A stretch of DNA of 64,000 bases from the NCBI GenBank assembly GCA_038002745.1, contig JBBODD010000001.1, positions 496,001-560,000 of the forward strand. Direction: 5' to 3'. Every line of letters starts with the position of its first letter. Positions within the stretch are counted from its first letter, which is position 1. This stretch comes from Bacillus sp. FSL H8-0547 (lineage in GTDB: Bacteria; Bacillota; Bacilli; Bacillales; Bacillaceae). The position numbers and the translations under genes were made by a program. Under the pieces are notes generated by a model. It saw only the letters and a list, made by a program, of their open reading frames with translations. It was not told the DNA's origin and did no database searches. Shown here one piece after another: positions 43,782 through 54,131 of the stretch.

Positions 43782-44059
43782 TTTTTCACTCTCCTATTCT
43801 TTTTACCATAATTAATAAAATATGGATCTTTATAAAGACTTTTACAGTATACATGAATAAAAATGGCAAAAAAGACGAAATGGAAAATTAATAGCAAATG
43901 GATTAAGATTGGTAAAAATGTACCATCAATCTTTTACCCTTTTTTATGACGTTTACACCCTTTACCAGAAAAAAATTCCAAAAATTGAATTTCCAGTTCG
44001 AAAGTAGGAGCTTATGTTTACCCGGGTCTCCTCTTCAAGGTATAAAAACAGCCGCACAA

Positions 44060-44099
44060 AAAAAAAGCACCCGTCGTCTATTTGAATCGGGTGCTTTTT
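44060..44099. terminator. Bidirectional intrinsic terminator
   Basis: AAAAGCACCCG / CGGGTGCTTTT stem with A/T runs on both sides. It lies between the VWA gene start and the tRNA-Val terminator; no gene ends here on the plus strand, so it probably backs up the tRNA transcript. Confidence 0.7.
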
Positions 44100-44144
44100 C
44101 GGGTTTCAATTTTCGGCCGTCCAACCACTCGGCATTTTCCTAAA

Positions 44145-44178
44145 TAAAAAAGAGCTCCCCATTCCGGGAAACTCTCTT
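44145..44178 (-). terminator. Intrinsic terminator of the tRNA-Val transcript
   Basis: GAGAGTTTCCC / GGGGAGCTC stem followed by a U-run, 9 bp past the tRNA 3' end. Confidence 0.8.
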
Positions 44179-44186
44179 AAATGTAA

Positions 44187-44258
44187 TGACCTGTGAGGGA
44201 CTTGAACCCCCGACCCCTTCCCTGTCAAGGAAGTGCTCTCCCACTGAGCTAACAAGTC
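44187..44258 (-). tRNA. tRNA-Val (anticodon GAC)
   Basis: A 72-nt cloverleaf on the minus strand: acceptor GACTTGT/ACAGGTC, D-arm GCTC-AGTGGGA-GAGC, anticodon arm CTTCC-TTGACAG-GGAAG with anticodon GAC, variable GGGTC, T-arm GGGGG-TTCAAGT-CCCTC, discriminator A. CCA is not encoded, so it must be added by a nucleotidyltransferase. It is a single tRNA gene with its own terminator. Confidence 0.97.
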
Positions 44259-44320
44259 GCAGTATGTAAGTGCTGCTGACAAATTCTATTATATGGGGCG
44301 GCGTTTGCAAAGTCAATACT

Positions 44321-44746
44321 TTAATTATCAAAAAAAGTCATATATTTTTTCTCTTCCTTATAATACTTAATCCTGTCCTGAAGAGTTCCTGTATGAAACT
44401 CAAACTTGTGTCCGTCCGGATCTGTGAAGTAAATGGATTTCTTGTCTTTTTTATCTCTTGATCTTCCTGGCAAGACTGTAACCCTGTGCTGTATGAGTTT
44501 TTGATGGAGGCTGTCGAAGTCGGACTTGTCAATTGTAAAGGCAATGTGTGTATAGGATTCTTTAATTTCGTTTCTTGGTATGTCCTTTTCAAGATTAAGT
44601 GCCAGCCAGATTCCATTCAGGTCGAAATACGCTGTGGTTCTGCCCTTTACCAGCAGCTTTGCTTCAAGGACGGTCTCGTAGAATTCAATCGATCTGTCAA
44701 GGTCTGAAACGGAAAAAAGCAGGTGGTTGATGTCTTTGACCTTCAT
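44321..44746 (-). CDS. fosB: Fosfomycin resistance metallothiol transferase FosB
   Basis: A 141-residue VOC-fold enzyme closely resembling B. subtilis/B. cereus FosB ([54 protein letters not shown]). It adds bacillithiol to the fosfomycin epoxide using Mg2+ or Mn2+. Metal ligands are His in INHLLF, His in SYTHIAF and Glu in FEFHTG. It is in a chromosomal setting next to tRNA-Val, without mobile element signs. ATG 44746 follows GGGAGG. Confidence 0.93.
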   Translation of the reverse strand: MKVKDINHLLFSVSDLDRSIEFYETVLEAKLLVKGRTTAYFDLNGIWLALNLEKDIPRNEIKESYTHIAFTIDKSDFDSLHQKLIQHRVTVLPGRSRDKKDKKSIYFTDPDGHKFEFHTGTLQDRIKYYKEEKKYMTFFDN

Positions 44747-44870
44747 CAGCTATACCTCCCGGGGATTCAATTTTAAGAATATTTTACCATACTTATAGAA
44801 TAGACACTGTTTTCTCACCAGAGTTCCGAATCGAACGCTTACATAACATTGAGCCACCCTAGATGTGCTC

Positions 44871-45003
44871 TTACATCACGTTTACACCATTTAGCTTCCT
44901 CTCACACTACCGAAAAGTATTCTTACATCACGTTTACAGCACTTAACTTCCACTTTCACTTCTGCAGAGTGTTCTTACATCACGTTTACAATACTTAGCT
45001 TCA
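44871..45003. repeat. Tandem array family C, exact 52-bp period
   Basis: TTACATCACGTTTACA anchors begin at 44871, 44923 and 44975, exactly 52 bp apart, each followed by an ACTTAGCTTC-like tail. A more divergent fourth may lie upstream at about 44839. It sits between the fosB start and the TRAP operon terminator. Confidence 0.9.
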
Positions 45004-45012
45004 AATTAAAAA

Positions 45013-45040
45013 AGGGCAGCAATCGCCGCCCTTTAAATTT
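45013..45040 (-). terminator. Intrinsic terminator after the TRAP operon
   Basis: AAAGGGC...GCCCTTTTTT stem on the minus strand, about 80 bp past the permease stop. Confidence 0.8.
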
Positions 45041-45119
45041 TTTGTAATAGACATCGTTTACCTGCGCCATTGTTTTCTTATAATTAGAGCAATAAAACCG
45101 CCCCTGTTAGGTTATTTCT

Positions 45120-47087
45120 TTACGCCTCCCGAGCCACAGTCTGATCGCTGTCTTTCTTATAAATAAACTGCACAGCAAACAATCCTGCAAACATGATTAG
45201 ACCGACTACATCTGAAATTCCCTCTGGATAGATTAATAGCAGGCCTGAAATAATAGCCAGTACTCGTTCAATCCAGTTCATAGGTCTCATCCAATAGCCA
45301 ATAATCCCAGCACCAATTGCGATCATTCCCGTCACTGCTGTAAACACAACCCAAATGACTTCTGGAAGTGTCGTGTCAATTAGAAGCATTTCTGGTGAAA
45401 GAACAAAGATATACGGAATGATAAATGCTGCGATGGCAAGCTTGGATGATTGTATTCCTGTACGAATAGGTTCTCCTCCTGATACACCAGCAGCAGCAAA
45501 TGCTGCAAGTGCCACCGGGGGTGTAATATCCGCAATGATTCCAAAATAGAAAACAAATAGATGGGCAGCTAAATCCGGATAGCCCATAAAAATGATAACA
45601 GGTGCTGCTATTGTTGATGTGATGACATAGTTTGCCGTTGTTGGCGATCCCATTCCCAAAATCAAGGATGCGATCATGGTGAAAATCAGCGTTGGAATAA
45701 TGTAGCCTTGTGCCAGATCAATTAAGCCATTTGCCAATGTTAAACCTAGTCCTGTTTTGGTTACGATCCCTACAATGATACCCGCAGCTGCGGTTGCCGC
45801 CGCTACAGATAAAGCCGTTCTTGCCCCATCTACCAATGCTAAAATGATAGCTTTCGGGCCCATTCTTGTTTCTTTATTAATAAAACCTGCTACTATAGCA
45901 ATTAAAATGGAATAAAGTGCTGCATGCATGACAGGAATACCTGTCATCAACAAGACGATAATCGCCAGAATCGGAAGCAGGAGGTAGATCTTCTTCGCCA
46001 CTTCTTTACGATTAGGCATTTCATCTTCTGTTAATCCCCGTAAACCTAAACGTTTCGCTTCAAAATGGGTCATGATCCAGATTCCAGTAAAATAAAGGAT
46101 TGCTGGAATGGCTGCAGCCTTTGCAATGTCCCAGTACGTGATGCCATTTCCAATAAATTCGACCATCAGGAAAGCAGCAGCTCCCATGATTGGCGGCATT
46201 AATTGTCCGCCAGTTGAAGATGCGGCTTCAACAGCTCCTGCAAATTCCTTTTTATATCCCAGTTTTTTCATCATTGGAATGGTAAATGCGCCTGATGTTA
46301 CTACGTTCGCAACGGAGCTTCCGCTGATTGTGCCTTGAAGGGCGCTTGAAAAAATGGCAACTTTAGCCGGTCCGCCGACTCTTTTCCCGGCGATTACAGC
46401 TGACAGATCATTAAAATATTGACCTACACCAGTCTGGATCAAGAACGAGCCGAATAACAGAAACAAGAAAATAAAAGTTGCCGATACCCCAAGCGGCGTT
46501 CCTAAAATCCCTTCTGTTGTGAAAAACATGGTCTGAACCAATCGTTCAAGACTTAACCCTCCATGCTGAAGAAATCCCGGCATGTATTGTCCAAAAACCC
46601 CATAAGCCATAAAAAGAACAGCAATAATTGTAATAGGAAGCCCGACTGCTCTTCTTGTGGCTTCGAGAACGAGCAAAATCGCAATAATCCCTATTGCAAA
46701 GTCAGTTGTCGTTAAGATTCCAACACGCATGGCGATGTCTTCCATAAAGAGCGGCCAATAGGCACCGACGACAATACTGAGAAGAGCAAGCACAATATCA
46801 TACCAGCCAACTTGCCATTTACCTGATTCTTTCTTTTTCTTATTTAAAGGGAATAATAGAAAAATAAGCGCCAGTGCAAATCCTAAATGGACGGAACGCT
46901 GAATTTGAGCAGTAAAAACGGAAAAAATAGCTGTGTATAATTGGAAAAGGGAAAATGACAGCAAACCCAGGAAAGCAATCCATCCCATAATTCCCGTGAG
47001 CTTTCTCGTTGCAGCTTCTGGATCGTATTTTTCGAGAATTTCCTGCTGTTCTTCAAGTGATAAAAATTTCACTTCTTCATCCTTCAT
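45120..47087 (-). CDS. TRAP transporter fused 4TM/12TM permease (TAXI type)
   Basis: A 655-residue membrane protein with about 16 helices, in which the small and large TRAP subunits are fused. The DctM-like core has LFGSFLIQTGVGQYF, ISGSSVANVVTSGAFTIPMMK, GAGLGLTLANGLIDLA-type repeats, and ASSTGGQLMPPIMGAAAF. It should import an organic anion (possibly glutamate, amide or sulfonate) using the ion gradient. Its start overlaps the preceding DUF1850 gene by 11 bp, so translation is coupled. Confidence 0.93.
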   Translation of the reverse strand: MKDEEVKFLSLEEQQEILEKYDPEAATRKLTGIMGWIAFLGLLSFSLFQLYTAIFSVFTAQIQRSVHLGFALALIFLLFPLNKKKKESGKWQVGWYDIVLALLSIVVGAYWPLFMEDIAMRVGILTTTDFAIGIIAILLVLEATRRAVGLPITIIAVLFMAYGVFGQYMPGFLQHGGLSLERLVQTMFFTTEGILGTPLGVSATFIFLFLLFGSFLIQTGVGQYFNDLSAVIAGKRVGGPAKVAIFSSALQGTISGSSVANVVTSGAFTIPMMKKLGYKKEFAGAVEAASSTGGQLMPPIMGAAAFLMVEFIGNGITYWDIAKAAAIPAILYFTGIWIMTHFEAKRLGLRGLTEDEMPNRKEVAKKIYLLLPILAIIVLLMTGIPVMHAALYSILIAIVAGFINKETRMGPKAIILALVDGARTALSVAAATAAAGIIVGIVTKTGLGLTLANGLIDLAQGYIIPTLIFTMIASLILGMGSPTTANYVITSTIAAPVIIFMGYPDLAAHLFVFYFGIIADITPPVALAAFAAAGVSGGEPIRTGIQSSKLAIAAFIIPYIFVLSPEMLLIDTTLPEVIWVVFTAVTGMIAIGAGIIGYWMRPMNWIERVLAIISGLLLIYPEGISDVVGLIMFAGLFAVQFIYKKDSDQTVAREA

Positions 47088-47586
47088 TGATTTTCACTCC
47101 TCTCAAAAGCTGAAAAAGATTCATGGTTTCATAACTGACTCTGACCCATGTACCGGGTTTTATGTATTTTTTCAATTCATATTCTTTTCCTTTGTAAACC
47201 ACTCTGTGATTGGCAACCACCTGTCCTGTGCTGAGGTCAAAAAAAGGAAATGTCCGATTCATATTTGAAATGATATAACGGCCATCCTTTATTTCAAAAA
47301 TCTCTTCCCCCTCAGGTCCAGAGGGCATGCCTACTGCAAACGTCTCATATGAAAGCTCCATTTGTTTGATCTGTTTGTTCGAAAGCTCATATGTTTCAAT
47401 CACATCTGTCAGATGAATGGAATGGGTATACTTTATTTGAAAAGTATCGCTTTCTTGAACAGAAATGTACGCCAACAGCCTGTTTGTGTCTTCAAAATGA
47501 AAAGCTGCGGTTTTCTTAAACGGGATAATAAAGATGAGAATGACTAAGATGAAAAGCATGAGAGCGTATAATCGCTTTTTCTTCAT
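47077..47586 (-). CDS. DUF1850-domain protein of the TAXI-TRAP operon
   Basis: A 169-residue protein with an N-terminal membrane helix (LYALMLFILVILIFIIPF) and a DUF1850 domain (IKYTHSIHLTDVIETYEL; YETFAVGMPSGPEGEE). The family almost always lies between TAXI and TRAP permease genes, with a role in transport not established. ATG 47586 is preferred to 47607 because GGAGG lies 8 nt before it. Confidence 0.85.
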   Translation of the reverse strand: MKKKRLYALMLFILVILIFIIPFKKTAAFHFEDTNRLLAYISVQESDTFQIKYTHSIHLTDVIETYELSNKQIKQMELSYETFAVGMPSGPEGEEIFEIKDGRYIISNMNRTFPFFDLSTGQVVANHRVVYKGKEYELKKYIKPGTWVRVSYETMNLFQLLRGVKINEG

Positions 47587-47648
47587 CCCTGTTTCCTCCA
47601 AAATCAAGCGATAGACCGCAGTTCCTCTGCGGCCTATCTCTCAAACCA

Positions 47649-48629
47649 TTATTTCAGTACGCCTTTTTCTTTAAAGTATTTCTCGGCGCCAGGATGCAGT
47701 TTCAGATCGCCAATCCCGTCAAGAGCTGTTTTTGCTTTGATTAATTTGCCTTTAGCATGGGCAATTTTATCTGTGTTTTCAAAAATGGATTTTGTGATCT
47801 CGTAAACGAGCTCCTCATCAAGCTCATCCTGTACGACAAGCATCGCCTTGACAGCTACTGTGTTCACGTCTTCACCAATTTTGTACGTGCCGCTTGGTAC
47901 AACATCCTCTGAATAGAAAGGATATTTTTCAATCAGCGCTTTTATTTTGTCATCCTCGAGCGGTACAACAATTACCTTGTTTTGAGCTGAAAGTGTTTCA
48001 ACTGCAGCAGTTGGAGTTCCGGCCGTAACGAATGCTGCATCGATGCTGCCGCCCTGAATGCCTTCAGTAGACTCATCAAATGACAGATTCTGCGCCTGAA
48101 CATCCTCTACCGTCAAGCCGTGTATTTCAAGAATTTGAACGGCGTTAAGATAAGCTCCAGATCCGATTGCTCCTACTGAAACTTTTTTCCCTTTTAAATC
48201 TTCAACAGATTTAATTCCGCTTTTATCTGTTGTAATCAGCTGAACTGTCTCATTATAAAGTGTTCCAATGCCGAGGACGCTGTCAATTTTGTTGTCTTTG
48301 AACATGCTTTCTCCTGTTAGAGCATAAGTGGCAATGTCCGTTTGAGAGAAAGCAATTTCAGCGTCTCCGCTTTTTAATGTCTGCATGTTTTCTACAGAAG
48401 CCCCTGAAGATTGAACCGTAGCTTTATAGTCTGTGCTGTCAGAGATAATATCACCGAAAGAACCGCCGAGAGGATAATATGTACCGCCTGTTCCCCCGGT
48501 CAGAATGCGGAGTGTTTTAGGTTTTGAATCTCCTGAACCCCCTGAACCGCTTGTTCCCTCACTGCCTCCGCAGGCGGCTGAAATCATGGCAATAGCAAGC
48601 ATCATAACAACGAGCAAATATTTTTTCAT
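47649..48629 (-). CDS. TAXI-family TRAP solute-binding lipoprotein
   Basis: A 326-residue lipoprotein of the TAXI family. The lipobox is ISAACG (about residue 19), followed by a Gly/Ser linker (GGSEGTSGSGG). The family motif LTGGTGGTYYPLGG lies near residue 45 (the start of the binding domain), and VGAIGSGAYLNAVQILE in the middle. It captures the substrate outside the membrane for the fused permease. ATG 48629 is used rather than 48656 because of GGGGGAGAG upstream. First gene of a three-gene operon. Confidence 0.93.
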   Translation of the reverse strand: MKKYLLVVMMLAIAMISAACGGSEGTSGSGGSGDSKPKTLRILTGGTGGTYYPLGGSFGDIISDSTDYKATVQSSGASVENMQTLKSGDAEIAFSQTDIATYALTGESMFKDNKIDSVLGIGTLYNETVQLITTDKSGIKSVEDLKGKKVSVGAIGSGAYLNAVQILEIHGLTVEDVQAQNLSFDESTEGIQGGSIDAAFVTAGTPTAAVETLSAQNKVIVVPLEDDKIKALIEKYPFYSEDVVPSGTYKIGEDVNTVAVKAMLVVQDELDEELVYEITKSIFENTDKIAHAKGKLIKAKTALDGIGDLKLHPGAEKYFKEKGVLK

Positions 48630-48680
48630 GCCTTTCTCTCCCCCTCTAATTGTCATAAATTTGTAATATTACCATTTTTA

Positions 48681-48710
48681 TATTAACATAGCAGGAAAGA
48701 TAATTGTCAA
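48681..48710 (-). promoter_or_regulatory. Candidate sigma-A promoter of the TRAP operon
   Basis: TTGACA (48710-48705) and TTAATA (48686-48681) separated by 18 bp on the minus strand, ending 52 bp before the TAXI start codon. Confidence 0.55.
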
Positions 48711-48800
48711 TTAATTCTTAAAATTTAAAAAAACACACCCTGTATTAAAAATACTTCTTTCCGGAGAGTCATATTGCTTTGTAATTCTTTTTTTATTTAG

Positions 48801-48828
48801 TATAATTATAAACTGATAATGATTATAT
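48801..48828 (+). promoter_or_regulatory. katG promoter -10 with PerR/Fur-like box
   Basis: TATAAT (48801-48806), with a weak -35 TTGTAA 16 bp upstream, is followed by TGATAATGATTATAT (48814-48828), which differs from the PerR consensus TTATAATNATTATAA at two positions. Its place over the start site suits repression of katG by PerR until peroxide is present. Fur binding cannot be excluded. Confidence 0.75.
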
Positions 48829-48853
48829 TCATCAGAATAGTCACAATCATTAA

Positions 48854-51121
<2,268 letters not shown>

Positions 51122-51132
51122 TCACATGTTCA

Positions 51133-51166
51133 AGCCCGGTGGATTTTATATCCGCCGGGCTATTTC
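51133..51166 (+). terminator. Intrinsic terminator after katG
   Basis: AGCCCGG...CCGGGCT stem with inner GGAT/ATCC pairing; the T-run is short. Confidence 0.75.
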
Positions 51167-51279
51167 TATTTTCGCGAAAAATATCGACTCTCCTACAAAA
51201 GTCTCATTTTTCCAATAAGTCCATTATTTAGAGGAAAGACGGGTATAACAACACTATCACAATTTAGGAGGCTGTATTG

Positions 51280-52419
51280 ATGAAAGCTGTAACGTTTCAG
51301 GGTGCAAAGGAAATGGAAGTGAAGGAAGTTCCGGATGCGGTTCTTCAGAAAAATGATGATATCATTGTCCGCATTACATCAACTGCCATTTGCGGTTCGG
51401 ATCTGCATATCTATCAGGGCGCACTCCCCGCTGAGAAAGATTATGTCGTTGGGCATGAGCCTATGGGGATTGTCGAAGAGGTCGGACCCGAAGTAACAAA
51501 GGTTAAAAAGGGAGACCGGGTCGTTATTCCTTTTAACATTTCCTGCGGAGAATGCTACTACTGTAAACACGAACTCGAAAGCCAGTGTGACAATTCCAAT
51601 GGAAATCCTGAAATCGATACAGGCGGGTACTTTGGATTCACCGAACGTTATGGAAATCATCCCGGAGGTCAGGCTGAGTATTTGAGAGTTCCTTTCGGAA
51701 ACTTTATGCCGTTTGTCATTCCTGAATCGGTTGAACTTGAGGATGAAGCTCTCCTGTTTATGTCTGATGTCCTTCCAACAGCCTACTGGAGTATTGAGAA
51801 CGCCGGGGTAAAGGCTGACGATACCGTAGTTGTCCTCGGATGCGGTCCGGTCGGACTCATGGCGCAGAAGTTCGCCTGGATGAAAGGCGCCAAACGGGTT
51901 ATCGCTGTAGATAATCTGCCGTACAGGCTTGAGAAAGCAAAACGAATGAACAATGTTGAAATACTTAATTTTGATGATTTTAAAGACACGGGTTCCCACA
52001 TAAAAGAACTGACAAGCGGAGGCGCTGATGCTGTGATCGACTGTGTCGGAATGGACGGCAAAAAATCAGCTCTTGAGGAAATCGGCCAAAAGCTGAAGCT
52101 TCAGGGCGGAACGTTAAGTCCTTTTGAAATCGCCATGAACGCCGTCAGGAAGTTTGGAACCATTCAGCTTACCGGTGTATATGGTTCAAAATACAATATG
52201 TTCCCTCTGGGAAATATCTTTGAACGCAACATCAATTTAAAAATGGGACAAGCACCGGTCATTCATTACATGCCAATGCTTTTTGATATGATCGCATCAG
52301 GGAAGCTTGACCCGACCGAAATCGTTTCACATAAGGTGCCTTTAAGCAAAGCCAGTGAAGCTTACAAAATCTTTAATGATCATGAAGATGAATGTGTGAA
52401 GGTTGTATTGAAGCCTTAA
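51280..52419 (+). CDS. Zinc-dependent alcohol dehydrogenase (formaldehyde-dehydrogenase-like group)
   Basis: A 379-residue MDR-superfamily enzyme. The catalytic zinc ligands are Cys in AICGSDLH and His in GHEPMG, and a structural zinc lobe CGECYYCKHELESQC. The Rossmann motif is GCGPVG near residue 187. The SSAICGSDLHIYQG start is like FDH-type enzymes that oxidise alcohols or aldehydes with NAD. ATG 51280 is used instead of TTG 51277 because GGAGG spacing is better. Monocistronic with a strong terminator. Confidence 0.9.
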   Translation: MKAVTFQGAKEMEVKEVPDAVLQKNDDIIVRITSTAICGSDLHIYQGALPAEKDYVVGHEPMGIVEEVGPEVTKVKKGDRVVIPFNISCGECYYCKHELESQCDNSNGNPEIDTGGYFGFTERYGNHPGGQAEYLRVPFGNFMPFVIPESVELEDEALLFMSDVLPTAYWSIENAGVKADDTVVVLGCGPVGLMAQKFAWMKGAKRVIAVDNLPYRLEKAKRMNNVEILNFDDFKDTGSHIKELTSGGADAVIDCVGMDGKKSALEEIGQKLKLQGGTLSPFEIAMNAVRKFGTIQLTGVYGSKYNMFPLGNIFERNINLKMGQAPVIHYMPMLFDMIASGKLDPTEIVSHKVPLSKASEAYKIFNDHEDECVKVVLKP

Positions 52420-52428
52420 TAAAATAGT

Positions 52429-52468
52429 AAAAAGGGTGAATTTGAGCACGGTCAAATTCACCCTTTTT
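52429..52468 (+). terminator. Strong intrinsic terminator after the alcohol dehydrogenase
   Basis: Perfect AAAGGGTGAATTTGA / TCAAATTCACCCTTT 15-bp stem with T-run. Confidence 0.95.
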
Positions 52469-52522
52469 TATCGTAGATTCAGCTCCTGATGGATAAGTAC
52501 CTTCAAGGAGGCTACTCCCGCT

Positions 52523-53437
52523 CTTGATGGTTCTAATCAAGCAGGTAAGTTCCCTCAAGCTAGCTGTTCCTGTTGCTTGAGGGTTCTAAACAAGCGGATA
52601 AGCTCCCTCAAGCATGTTCCCCCTGTCCCTTGATGGTTCTAAACAAGCGGATAAGTTCCTTCAAGCTGGCTTTTCCGTCCCTTGATGGTTCTAAACAAGC
52701 CGATAAGTCCCCCCAAGCAGGCTTTTCCGTCCCTTGATGGTTCTATTCAAGCAGACAAGTACCCTCAAGCTAGCTGCTCCTGTTGCTTGAGGGTTCTAAA
52801 CAAGCGAATAAGTTCCCTTAAGCAGGCTTTTCCGTCCCTTGATGGTTCTAATCAAGCGGATAAGTTCCCTCAAGCTGGCTTTTCCGTCCCTTGATGGTTC
52901 TAATCAAGCGGATAAGTTCCCTCAAGCTGGCTCCCTCTGTCCCTTGATGGTTCTAAACAAGCTGATAAGTACCCTCAAGCTGGCTTTTTCCGTCCCTTAA
53001 TGGTTCTAAACAAGCGAATAAGTTCCCTCAAGCAGACTCCCCCTGTACCTTGATGGTTCTAAACAAGCGGATAAGTTCCCTCAAGCAGGCTCCCCCTGTC
53101 CCTTGATGGTTCTATTCAAGCGGATAAGTTCCCTCAAGCAGGCTCCCCCTGTCCCTTGATGGTTCTAATCAAGCCCATAAGTACCCTCAAGCTAGCTACT
53201 CCTGTTGCTTGTTGGTTCTAATCAAGCCCATAAGTACCCTCAAGCATGCTCCCACTGTCCCTTGATGGTTCTAAACAAGCGGATAAGTTCCCTCAAGCAT
53301 GCTCCCACTGTCCCTTGATGGTTCTAAACAAGCGGATAAGTTCCCTCAAGCAGGCTCCCCCTGTCCCTTGATGGTCCTAATCAAGCAGATAAGTTCCCAC
53401 AAGCTAGCTGCTCCTGCCCCTTGATGGTTCTAAACAA
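52523..53437. repeat. Tandem array family E, 18 units, 52-53 bp period
   Basis: Eighteen copies of a unit with anchor CTTGATGGTTCTAAACAAGC begin at 52523, 52576, 52629, 52681, 52733, 52786, 52838, 52890, 52943, 52996, 53049, 53102, 53155, 53208, 53261, 53314, 53367 and 53420 (mean step 52.8). Each unit has inverted arms CTTGA and TCAAG 32 bp apart, and 21 bp then separate it from the next unit. The unit at 52575 has a perfect GCTTGAGGG/CCCTCAAGC stem. It fills the gap between convergent genes. Short frames seen in it are not conserved. Confidence 0.97.
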
Positions 53438-53456
53438 TCTTTACCTACATTTGTTT

Positions 53457-54074
53457 TTAATGCTGCTTCTTTTGAACAGGAGCAAAAGCATTTACCATCT
53501 GCTGCATGTCCCCTTCGGGAAGTTGCGGCACCTGATAATAGTGATGCTTGTTCTGATAAATCGAGATCTCATAGGCCATCTCAATACAGTTTGGAATGGT
53601 ATCTGCCAGCACTCGCCTGACTGTCGGGTTGGTTACCTCCGTAGTTGCCATTCCTTTAAGGGATGCATTTGATTTCACCATGTTCAGCATCAGGCTTGAA
53701 ATAACCTGATCCGTTATCTCACCCGGCATCCCGATTGGCTTCACTGGCGGAGTTTGTTTCAGGCCGTATACAAAATCATTTTTCTGTTTCATGTTGTAGA
53801 CTTCTGTAGAGACAGAGGGTTTTACTCCTGTCTGAAAGCATTCTACAATCGTGTTATATTCCGTCATCATAAATTGCTCCTGTCTGTTCATCAGATCAAG
53901 CAGTTCAGGGTCTTTGACATGCGGTTTTAAAAGGACATAAAGATTTAAAGCATTGACCGCTCCCGACAAAATTTCTGATACATCGAACATTTCATGCCCG
54001 CCGTGATTTTGCTGCGGCGGAACCATGCCTGTCTGCATATTTTCGTTTGGATCTCCATTGATTTGCTGAGTCAT
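53457..54074 (-). CDS. CotF-like spore coat protein
   Basis: A 205-residue ferritin-like helical protein (LLDLMNRQEQFMMTEYNTIVECF; LADTIPNCIEMAYEISIYQNK) with an N-terminal low-complexity segment. It matches the CotF/YraD group of coat proteins. It is the last of a minus-strand run with the germinant-receptor genes; the 57-bp gap to gerC-like gene allows cotranscription. Expected in the spore coat. Confidence 0.85.
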   Translation of the reverse strand: MTQQINGDPNENMQTGMVPPQQNHGGHEMFDVSEILSGAVNALNLYVLLKPHVKDPELLDLMNRQEQFMMTEYNTIVECFQTGVKPSVSTEVYNMKQKNDFVYGLKQTPPVKPIGMPGEITDQVISSLMLNMVKSNASLKGMATTEVTNPTVRRVLADTIPNCIEMAYEISIYQNKHHYYQVPQLPEGDMQQMVNAFAPVQKKQH

Positions 54075-54131
54075 GTTTTATCCTCCTTTTTTCACCTTTC
54101 TATTCTCTATCAGGAAACCGATTTTATTCGC

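Noticed and set aside
44041-44100. Second complete tRNA gene downstream of tRNA-Val
   Set aside because: Only a D-arm-like fragment is present; no acceptor stem or anticodon arm can be formed.
52682-52894. Short ORF inside the family E array
   Set aside because: Unit length of 52-53 bp changes frame at each copy, so no peptide repeat is conserved.
52523-53437. CRISPR array
   Set aside because: Units are near-identical over their length with no unique spacers between short repeats; no cas genes nearby.
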